Source of the DNA: JBHYGK01 sp051859045
GTDB taxonomy: Bacteria > Pseudomonadota > Gammaproteobacteria > Xanthomonadales > Xanthomonadaceae
DNA length: 64,000 nt
NCBI GenBank assembly: GCA_051859045.1
Contig: JBHYGK010000001.1
Location: 62,001 to 126,000 of the forward strand
Reading direction: 5' to 3'
This document shows positions 16,614 to 24,600 of the stretch, in pieces. A program made the position numbers and the translations under genes. Position 1 is the stretch's first letter. Every line of letters begins with the position of its first letter. Under the pieces are notes generated by a model. That model searched no databases and was not told the DNA's origin. It was given only the letters and a program-made list of their open reading frames with translations.

Positions 16614-18842
16614 ATGGACGCCCCGATGCGCCTCAACGAGCCCGTCACCCAGCGCGAGCGGCCCTTCACCGAGGGCGTGATCGTCTCCCGGACCGACCCG
16701 AAGGGCCGCATCACCTTCGTCAACCGGGCCTTCGTCGAGATCTCCGGCTTCCGCGAGGACCAGCTGCTCGGCCAGCCGCACAACCTCATCCGCCACCCGG
16801 ACATGCCGCCGGCCGCGTTCGCCGACATGTGGGCCGTCCTGAAGAAGGGCCGGCCCTGGATCGGCCTGGTCAAGAACCGCTGCGCCAACGGCGACCACTA
16901 CTGGGTCGAGGCGCACGTGACCCCGGAGTGGCACGACGGCGAGGTCACCGGCTACCTCTCGGTGCGCCGCCCGGTGGCGCGCGCGCGCATCGACGAGGCC
17001 GAGCGCACCTATGCGCGCATCCGCGCCGGCACGCTGCGGCGCTTCACGATCCGCAACGGCGCGGTGACCCCGCCGCAGCCGCTGCGCGACTGGAACCCGC
17101 TGTGGCGCCTGCACCTGCGCACGCGCCTGTACCTGCTGGCGTTCTTCGGCGTCGGCCTCGCCTGGCTGCTGATGGAGGCCGTCGCGCTGGGCATCGACCC
17201 GGCCTGGCGGTGGGGCGCGCTCGCCGCCGGCGCCGCGTTCGCGGCCTACTCCGCGCACTGGCTCGGCGGCGACCTCGAGGGCCGCCTCGACGGCGCGGTG
17301 CGGGTGTTCCGGCGGATGGCCGGCGGCCACTTCGACGACCCGATCGACATCAGCCGCAGCGACGAGGTGGGCCGCGTGCTGCTGGGCCTGAAGGCGATGC
17401 AGACCCGGCTCGGCTACGACACCCTGGAGGCGCGCGAGCGCAGCGCCTCGATGGCGCGCGCGCTGCAGGCCCTCGACGTGGCCGAGGCGCGGCTGATGGT
17501 GGCCAACGACCGCGGCGAGATCACCTACTTCAACGCCTCGCTGCGCGCGCTGCTGGTGGAGATGGCGCCGGCGCTGGCCGCGATCGTCCCCGGCTTCGAC
17601 GTCGACGCGCTGGTCGGCCGGCAGATGGCCGAGCTCTCGCCCGACCCCGCGGGCCTGGCGCGGCGGCTGCGCGATCTCGCCGGCAGCGACCGCCGCGAGT
17701 CGCGGATCGGCCCGCATACCGTGCTGTGCATCGCCAACCCGGTGCTCGGCCCCGACGGCGCCCGCCTCGGCACGATCATGGAATGGCAGGACCGCACCCG
17801 CGAGCTGGCGATCGAAGGCGAGGTCGACGCGGTGGTGCAGGCCGCGACCCACGGCGACCTGTCGCGGCGGATCCCGCTCGAGGGCAAGCAGGGCTTCATG
17901 CGCGGGCTGAGCGAGGGCGTCAACGCGCTGCTCGCCGCCACCGCGGCCAACCTCGCCGAGATCAACCGCGTGCTGGCCGCGATGGCCACCGGCGACCTGC
18001 GCCTGCGCATCGAGGCCGACTACGAGGGCGTGTTCGGCGAGATGCAGCGCGCCACCAACGCCACGGTCGACGAGCTCGGCCAGATCGTGCGCCACATCCA
18101 GTTGGCCACCGAGGCCATCCACACCGCCGCCGGCGAGATCGCCGCAGGCAACCAGGACCTCAGCCAGCGGACCGAGCAGCAGGCGGCCAACCTCGAGGAG
18201 ACCGCCAGCTCGATGGAGGAGCTCACCGGCACGGTCAAGCTCAACGCGGCCAACGCGCACGCGTCCCAGCGCCTGGCCAGCGGCGCGGCCACCGTGGCCG
18301 CGCGCGGCGCCGACGTGGTCGAGCAGACGGTCCGCACGATGGAGGCCATCGCCGAGCAGTCCCGGAAGATCGAGGACATCATCGGCGTCATCGACGGCAT
18401 CGCCTTCCAGACCAACCTGCTGGCGCTCAACGCCGCCGTCGAGGCGGCGCGCGCGGGCGACCAGGGCCGCGGCTTCGCGGTCGTCGCCGGCGAGGTGCGC
18501 ACCCTCGCCCAGCGCTCGGCCGCGGCGGCGAAGGAGGTGCGCGCGCTGATCACCCGCTCGGTCGAGACCGTGCACGGCGGCGCCACCCAGGCCGCGCAGG
18601 CCGGCGCGACGATGCGCGAGGTCGTCGAGGCGGTGAAGCGGGTGGACGGGATGATGGCCGAGATCGCCGCGGCCAGCGCCGAGCAGGGCGAGGGCATCGA
18701 GGCGGTCAACCGCACCGTCAACCAGCTCGACGCGGTGACCCAGCAGAATGCCGCGCTGGTCGAGGAGGCCTCGGCCGCCGCGGCCTCGATGGAGGACCAG
18801 GCCGTGCAGCTGCGCGACGCGGTGGCGGCCTTCCGCGCCTGA
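16614..18842 (+). CDS. PAS-domain methyl-accepting chemotaxis protein (Aer-like)
   Basis: Chemoreceptor of 742 aa. An N-terminal PAS domain (GVIVSRTDPKGRITFVNRAFVEISGF, about 20-130) resembles Aer, which senses redox through FAD. Two hydrophobic segments (LYLLAFFGVGLAWLLMEAVAL and ALAAGAAFAAYSAHWL, about 170-215) form a membrane hairpin without a large periplasmic domain. A HAMP-like region, a second PAS-like region (ARLMVANDRGEITYFNASLRALL) and further HAMP repeats follow. The signalling tip IAFQTNLLALNAAVEAARAGDQGRGFAVVAGEVR is intact. No CheW, CheA or flagellar gene is nearby, so it is an orphan receptor here. ATG 16626 is an alternative start. The sensed signal is unproven. Confidence 0.93.
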   Translation: MDAPMRLNEPVTQRERPFTEGVIVSRTDPKGRITFVNRAFVEISGFREDQLLGQPHNLIRHPDMPPAAFADMWAVLKKGRPWIGLVKNRCANGDHYWVEAHVTPEWHDGEVTGYLSVRRPVARARIDEAERTYARIRAGTLRRFTIRNGAVTPPQPLRDWNPLWRLHLRTRLYLLAFFGVGLAWLLMEAVALGIDPAWRWGALAAGAAFAAYSAHWLGGDLEGRLDGAVRVFRRMAGGHFDDPIDISRSDEVGRVLLGLKAMQTRLGYDTLEARERSASMARALQALDVAEARLMVANDRGEITYFNASLRALLVEMAPALAAIVPGFDVDALVGRQMAELSPDPAGLARRLRDLAGSDRRESRIGPHTVLCIANPVLGPDGARLGTIMEWQDRTRELAIEGEVDAVVQAATHGDLSRRIPLEGKQGFMRGLSEGVNALLAATAANLAEINRVLAAMATGDLRLRIEADYEGVFGEMQRATNATVDELGQIVRHIQLATEAIHTAAGEIAAGNQDLSQRTEQQAANLEETASSMEELTGTVKLNAANAHASQRLASGAATVAARGADVVEQTVRTMEAIAEQSRKIEDIIGVIDGIAFQTNLLALNAAVEAARAGDQGRGFAVVAGEVRTLAQRSAAAAKEVRALITRSVETVHGGATQAAQAGATMREVVEAVKRVDGMMAEIAAASAEQGEGIEAVNRTVNQLDAVTQQNAALVEEASAAAASMEDQAVQLRDAVAAFRA

Positions 18843-18875
18843 GCCGGGCGCCGCGTGCCCGGGCGGGAGCGGGCC

Positions 18876-19550
18876 TCAGGCCCGCTCGACCCGCTCCAGC
18901 TGCCAGACGTCGCACTCGTAGACGACGTAGCGCGAGGCCGGGTCGCCGTTCGGCAGCAGCACCGCGCGCCCGCCGTCGAGGCTGGCGGCATCGGTGCCCT
19001 CGGCGAGCACCAGGTCGCGCCGTCCCACCCGGCGGCCGCGGCCCAGCACCAGGCGGTGGCGCGGCGCGCCCGCGTGCTCGACGACGAACGCCGGCGACTG
19101 CCGCAGCACCGGCTCCGCCCGTCGCAGCCGCAGCGCGGGCGCGTCGCCGTGGTCGTCGTCCTCGAGCAGGTCGAGCAGGCGCTCGCCGGCGAAGTTCGCG
19201 TCCGCCACCGTCCACGGCGCGCCGTTGAGCCGGAGCTCCAGCCCGCGCGGTCCGTCGACCGGCGGCCACTGCGGCGTGACCGGGCGCGGCCGGTGCTCGT
19301 CGAGCAGGGCGTACCAGGGATAGCCGAACGCGGTCGGCGGCGGCCGCTCGAAGGCGTGCCGCCCGGCCAGCAGGCGCGCGAAGAGCGCCGAGCGCGGGCC
19401 CGGCGCGTGCGGCTCGAGGCCGGCGAGGAGGTCGTCGGGCTCCGGCGCGATGGACGTGCGGTTGTGCGCGATGACGCGCGCATACGCGTCCACGGCGGCG
19501 TCGAAGCGCGCGCGCTGGGGCGCAGGCAGACAGGTCGGATCGAACGGCAT
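18876..19550 (-). CDS. Hypothetical protein (224 aa)
   Basis: I do not recognise a family. The protein begins MPFDPTCLPAPQRARFDAAVDAYARVIAHN and carries FGYPWYALLDEHRPRPVTP, then a strand-rich C-terminal half (SPAFVVEHAGAPRHRLVLGRG, SRYVVYECDVWQLERV). No signal peptide or membrane segment. GTG 19556, with a GGGGGG motif 6 nt upstream, is an alternative start. It lies 135 bp downstream of the diguanylate cyclase gene on the same strand, so co-transcription is possible but not certain. Confidence 0.6.
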   Translation of the reverse strand: MPFDPTCLPAPQRARFDAAVDAYARVIAHNRTSIAPEPDDLLAGLEPHAPGPRSALFARLLAGRHAFERPPPTAFGYPWYALLDEHRPRPVTPQWPPVDGPRGLELRLNGAPWTVADANFAGERLLDLLEDDDHGDAPALRLRRAEPVLRQSPAFVVEHAGAPRHRLVLGRGRRVGRRDLVLAEGTDAASLDGGRAVLLPNGDPASRYVVYECDVWQLERVERA

Positions 19551-19685
19551 CGTCACGACATCCCCCCGGACTCGAAATCCCGTCGGGGTCTTCCCCACCC
19601 CGGCGGTGCGTGTGTTCCGCGTCTGGCGTCAAAACTGCGCCGCGGCGGCCACGAAGCCAACCGCGACCCGTTCAGTTTCGTAAAT

Positions 19686-21011
19686 TCACGCGACGCCCAC
19701 GCCGCCGGCGGCCTCGTCCTCGCGCATCGTCACCCGGTTGCGGCCGCCGGCCTTGGCCAGGTACAGCAGCCGGTCGGACTCCGAGAGCATCGCGTGCAGG
19801 TGCGGCTGCGGGTCGACGGTGACGCCGATGCTGACGCTGAGCTGCAGCACGTGGTCGGGCAGCTGGATCTCGAGCGCGTGGATGCGCTGGCGGAGGCCCT
19901 CGAAGTAGGCCTGGGCCTCGTCGGGCCCGAGGTCGGGCGCGATCACGCAGAACTCCTCGCCGCCGAAGCGCGCCACCACGTCCTGCGGCCGCGCGTGCGC
20001 GCGCACCGCCTCTGCCACCGCCTTCAGCGCGATGTCGCCGCCGTCGTGGCCGTGGGTGTCGTTGATGCGCTTGAAGTGGTCGATGTCGAGCGTGGCCACC
20101 GCCACCGGGCGCTGCGCGCGCACCAGCTCGTCGAAGCGGCGCCCGCCGATGTCGAAGAAGTGGCGGCGGTTCGACAGGCCGGTCAGGAAGTCCTTGGTGG
20201 CCAGGTCCTGCAGGGTGCCGATCAGGTCGAGGTTGTCGACGTTCTGCGACACGCGGCAGAAGAACTCCTCGCGCGAGTAGGGCTTGTGCAGGAAGTCGTT
20301 GGCGCCGTTCTTCAGGAAGCGCGCCACCAGCGAGGCGTTGTCGCCGCCGCTGACGCCGATCACCGCCAGCCGGTCGCGCGCGTGCTTCGCGCGCAGCGCC
20401 GCGGTCAGCTCGACGCCGCTCATGCCGGGCATCTCGTGGTCGGTGACCACGAGGCGGATACTGGGATCGCCCTCGATCACCTTCAGCGCGTCCTGGGCGT
20501 CGCCGGCGAGCAGCACGCGGAAGCCGTACAGCGACAGCAGCTCGGCGGCGAGCAGGCGCGCGCTGGCGCTGTCGTCCACCACCAGCGCCGAGATCCGGCG
20601 ATTGCGGTCCAGGCGCTGCACCAGCCACACCAGGTAGTCGATGTGGCCCGGCGTGGACTTCAGGATGTAGTCGACGATCGTGCGGCCCAGCAGGCGCTGG
20701 CGCAGCGCGTCGTCGTAGACGCCCGACACCACCACCATCGGCAGGCCCCAGGCCGACAGGCCCTCGAGGATCTGCTCCTGCGACGCGTCGGGCAGCACCA
20801 GTCCGGTGCAGACCAGGAAGATGTCGGGGTCGGACTCGAGCGCGGCCGTGGCCTCGGCCAGCGAGCGGACCTGGGTGACCGGCAGGCGCAGGCGGGACTC
20901 CACCGCCTCGGCCAGCATGCCGCCGTAGGTGCGCGAGTTCTCGACCAGCAGCACGCGCTGCGGCAGCCCGGGCGAGGCCTCGGGCGGGGGGACGGCCTGC
21001 GGTGCGTTCAT
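19686..21011 (-). CDS. Diguanylate cyclase with two receiver domains (PleD-like architecture)
   Basis: Cytosolic REC-REC-GGDEF protein of 441 aa that should make c-di-GMP. The first receiver (about 19-135) is degenerate: the phosphoacceptor position reads Gly in VCTGLVLPD. The second (about 141-255) keeps Asp191 (VVTDHEMPGMSG) and the Lys of LHKPYS. The GGDEF domain has GGEEF at 350-354 and a product-inhibition I-site, RPQD, at 341-344. The start at 21011 is chosen over 21056 because the upstream codons are an unstructured Arg/Lys stretch. The partner kinase is not in the immediate neighbourhood; divergent from the I78 inhibitor gene. Confidence 0.93.
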   Translation of the reverse strand: MNAPQAVPPPEASPGLPQRVLLVENSRTYGGMLAEAVESRLRLPVTQVRSLAEATAALESDPDIFLVCTGLVLPDASQEQILEGLSAWGLPMVVVSGVYDDALRQRLLGRTIVDYILKSTPGHIDYLVWLVQRLDRNRRISALVVDDSASARLLAAELLSLYGFRVLLAGDAQDALKVIEGDPSIRLVVTDHEMPGMSGVELTAALRAKHARDRLAVIGVSGGDNASLVARFLKNGANDFLHKPYSREEFFCRVSQNVDNLDLIGTLQDLATKDFLTGLSNRRHFFDIGGRRFDELVRAQRPVAVATLDIDHFKRINDTHGHDGGDIALKAVAEAVRAHARPQDVVARFGGEEFCVIAPDLGPDEAQAYFEGLRQRIHALEIQLPDHVLQLSVSIGVTVDPQPHLHAMLSESDRLLYLAKAGGRNRVTMREDEAAGGVGVA

Positions 21012-21184
21012 CCTTCGGGGCTTCCTCGCCGGCGTCGTCGCCGGACCGACCTGCAAGCGCTAGCGGCGGGGGCAGGGCGGACTTGAGGCGCGTGCCCTCG
21101 GCGGGGCCGCCGTGGGGACCGGCGGTACGGCGCGGGCGATGCGCGGGCCTACACTCGGCCCGTCCCCCCACCCGAGACACGCCG

Positions 21185-21631
21185 ATGCGCGCCACCCCGA
21201 TCGCCTGCACGCTCGCCCTGCTGCTCGCCGCCTGCGGCGCGCAGGATCCCGCCGCGCCCGCCGCCGCGGACGCCTCTGCCCCCGCGCCCGCCGAGGCCGC
21301 CGCCATGCCCGAGCCGACCCCCGATCCGATGCCGCCGGCCGACGCGCCGCCGTCCACCGACGCCGTGCCGGCCGCCGCCGCCGCGCCGCCCGCCGACGAG
21401 ACGCCCGTCGTGCCCGACGCGATGGCCGGCACCTGCGACGCCTCGAGTCTGGACTGGGCCATCGGCCAGCCCGGCGATGACGCCCTGCTGGCGCGCGCGA
21501 TGGCCGAGTCCGGCGCCACCAACGCGCGCTTCCTGCGCCCCGGGATGGCGATGACGATGGACTACCGCCCGGACCGCCTCGTCATCGACCTCGACGAGGA
21601 CGGCCGCGTGACGGCGACCCGCTGCGGCTGA
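21185..21631 (+). CDS. Peptidase inhibitor I78 family lipoprotein
   Basis: Small lipoprotein of 148 aa. The lipobox LLAAC places the lipidated Cys at about residue 17, followed by a Pro/Ala-rich spacer of some 60 residues. The I78 domain then runs from CDASSLDWAIGQPGDDALLA through ESGATNARFLRPGMAMTMDYRPDRL to the end, DEDGRVTATRCG. The two domain cysteines match the disulfide of I78 serine-protease (elastase/subtilisin) inhibitors. A TACACT hexamer at 21150-21155 may be its -10. It converges on the alpha-2-macroglobulin gene, putting two unrelated protease-trap proteins side by side. Confidence 0.88.
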   Translation: MRATPIACTLALLLAACGAQDPAAPAAADASAPAPAEAAAMPEPTPDPMPPADAPPSTDAVPAAAAAPPADETPVVPDAMAGTCDASSLDWAIGQPGDDALLARAMAESGATNARFLRPGMAMTMDYRPDRLVIDLDEDGRVTATRCG

Positions 21632-21660
21632 GCCGCGGCGGGTGATGCCCGCGGCGCGCC

Positions 21661-24600
21661 TCAGCGCGCCGCGGGGGCCTCGACGATCCGGATCACGGCC
21701 GACGCGCTGCGCCCGCGCGAGGCCTCGCCGTACATCAGCGAGGCTTCGGCGGGGACCGCGAGGTACTCGCCCACGTGGCGGGCGCGGGCGTACCAGTACA
21801 CGTCGTGCGTGCCCGGCCAGAGAGTGTCGGCATACAGCTTCACCTCGACCCGACCGGTCTGGCGCTCGTCGAACGCGCCCCAGGGCTCGCTCGCGAAGCG
21901 GGCCAGCGCGCCGTCCGCGGTGGCGGTGGTGGCCGGGTCCACCGGCTCCAGGCCGCCCGGCACCGCGTCCACCAGCGCCACGTGGTGGCGGGCGGCGCCG
22001 GCGCTGACGCGCAGCTGCACGCGCACGATCTCGTCCTGGCGCAGCGGCCCGTCGAGCGGCACCCAGGCGCCGCCGCGCAGCACCGCGTAGCTGCGCCGCA
22101 CGCCCAGGCCCAGGCCGGCCGGCGCGTCGATCCCGCGCGCCGGCGCGCGCCAGCCGCGCGTGGCCACCACGCCCAGCAGCGCGGGCGCCTCGCCGTCGGC
22201 GGCGATCGCCAGCCGGCCCGTGGCCGGCGCGTCGTCCCAGGACAGCGTCGCGGCGTCCTCGCCAGCGGCCAGCGCCAGCGGGCGCTCCACGCCGTCGATG
22301 GCGACCCGCAGCGCCAGCGCCGCGCCGTCGTCGCCCAGCCGCGCGCGCGCCGCGCGCAGCGCGAGCAGGCAGGTCGCGCCGGCGTGGCTGTCGTGGCCGC
22401 CCGACCACAGGTCGGCCAGGCGGCGGGTCGGGGCGAGCAGCGCGTCGGTGGGGATGTCGGCGTCGGCGGCGGCGGCCTCGAGCAGCGCGCAGGCGTCGCG
22501 GCGCACCGAGCCCATCCATCGGGCGTCGCTGGGCGCGCGCGCGGCGTCGCTGCCGAGCGCGGCCAGCACGCGCGGTCGCAGCGCGGCGCGGGCGTCCGCG
22601 TCGCCGGCGGCGCCGCGCCACAGCGCGGCCAGCAGCCAGTCGTTGGCCTCGACCGCCGGCCAGGCGCGCATCGCCCCGGCGAGCGCGGGGTCGCCCTCGC
22701 CGGCCGCGGCCAGCACCGCCTCGACCTCGGCGAGCGCCTCGCGCTGCCACGGCTGCCGCGCGTCGTCGATGGCCTGGTCGTCGCGCCACTCGGCCAGCGC
22801 CTCGAGCAGCTGCGGGCGCACGCTGGCGTCGGGCGGCGCGTGGCCCAGCGCCTCGAGGGCGTCGAGCGCGCGCAGCACCCAGGCCGCGAGCACCGGCGAG
22901 CCGCCGGGCTCGCCGCGCTCCTCGGCCGCGGCCACGCCGCCGGGCCAGGCATGCACGCCGCCGGACTCGTCGATATGCCCGCGCAGCTCGCGGTAGGCCT
23001 CGTCGATGGTGGCGCGGGCGTCGGGCCAGTCGGCGCCTGCGTTGCGCTCCAGCGCCAGCGCCGCGCCGATCGCGCGGCTCAGGCGCTGCTCGATGCAGCG
23101 GTGCGGGTAGGCGTGCAGCTCGCCCTCCCAGGCTTCGGCCAGCGCACTGCCCAGCCGGCCCACGCGCACCTGCAGGCGCGAGGCATTGGCGCCGGGCGGC
23201 AGCGCGGGCAGCGACAGGCCGTCGTGCGCGGTGCCGGCCCAGAAGGCCTGCGACCAGCGCTCGTCGATCGCGTCCGCCAGCACCGGCGCGCCGCGCAGCA
23301 CGCCGTCGGCGGCGCCGTCGCGGCGGCCGGTGCCGGTGACCTCGAGGCGGCCGGTCTGCTGCGGCCGAACGTCGAGCGTGGCGCGCGCCTGGGCGTCGCG
23401 GCGCAGCGCCAGCGTGGCGTCGCGCGCGGCGTCGACGCCCGCGCCGCGGGCCTCGATCCGCGCGCTGGCGCTGGCCGTCGCGCGCTCGCGCTCGCGCAGG
23501 CTCAGCGTCAAGCGCGCGCGGTCGCCGCGGCGCAGCGAGGCCGGCACCGACAGCCGCGCCTCCATCGGCAGCGTGGATTCCAGCGTGGCCTCGGCCAGCG
23601 CGATGGCGCCGTCGGGCGCCTCGGCCCAGGCGCGGGCGCGCCAGCGGGTGAGGCCGTCGGGCAGGCTGACGTCGAGCGTGCGGGTCTCGCCGGGGGCGAG
23701 CACCAGGCCGTCGTGCCAGGCCGCGAGGTCGTCGAAGCGCTGGCGCAGGCGCAGCGGCGCGGGCGCGGCGGGGCGGCCGAGGGCGTCGCCGGCCTCGGCG
23801 CCGTCGCGCGCCGGGGGGCGCGCCACGGCGCGGCCGTCGGGCTCGTCCATGACGTCCGCGCGGTTGATCCGCGAGCCGGTCACCTGGATGCGGTCGAGCG
23901 TGTCCGCCTCGATGCCGAAGTCCGCCGGCGGCGCGGCCGCGCCGCCGACGTCCATCGCCGGTGCGGCCGCGCCGCGCGACGGGTCCGGGCTGCCGGTCGG
24001 CCAGCGCAGCCTCCGCGGGGCCTGGGCCCGGGACGCGCCGTCGTCGCCCAGCAGGCTGTGCAGCCTCCACTGGCTCAGCCCCGGCCAGCGCCAGTCGCGG
24101 AGGAGCGCGTTGGCCTGGGGCTCGTAATCGCCGCGGAAGGGCGCGAGCGCCAGCAGGCCCTCGTCGACCACCGACACGCTCAGGCGAAGCGGCACGTCGT
24201 GCGGGTTGTGCAGGCGCAGCGCGACGCGGTCGCCGGGCGCCGCGGTCGCCACCGCGAAGCCCACCTCGGCGGCCGCCGCCGCGCGTGCCGGGGCCTCCAG
24301 CACCATCGTCCAGGCGGAGACCGGCGCAGGCGTCGCGGCGTCCGGGCTTGGGCCGTCGGCCGGGGGCGCCGGCACGGGCGCGCCGATCGGCTGGGCGATC
24401 GCCGTCAGGCGCACCTCCGCGGGCCAGGCCGGATCCCAGGGCAGGCGCCACGACGTGCGCGGCCCCTCGGCTTCGATGCGGTGGGTGGCCAGCACGCCGC
24501 CGTGCTCGACCACCAGCAGCCACGCGCCGCGGGCCCACGGCTGGGCCAGGGTCAGCTGGCGCGTGCGGCCGTCGGTGCTGGGGCCGTCGTCCTCGACGGT

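Noticed and set aside
19551..19685. Possible c-di-GMP riboswitch or other leader RNA between the diguanylate cyclase gene and the 224-aa gene.
   Set aside because: The conserved GEMM core was not found; only generic GC-rich hairpins are visible.
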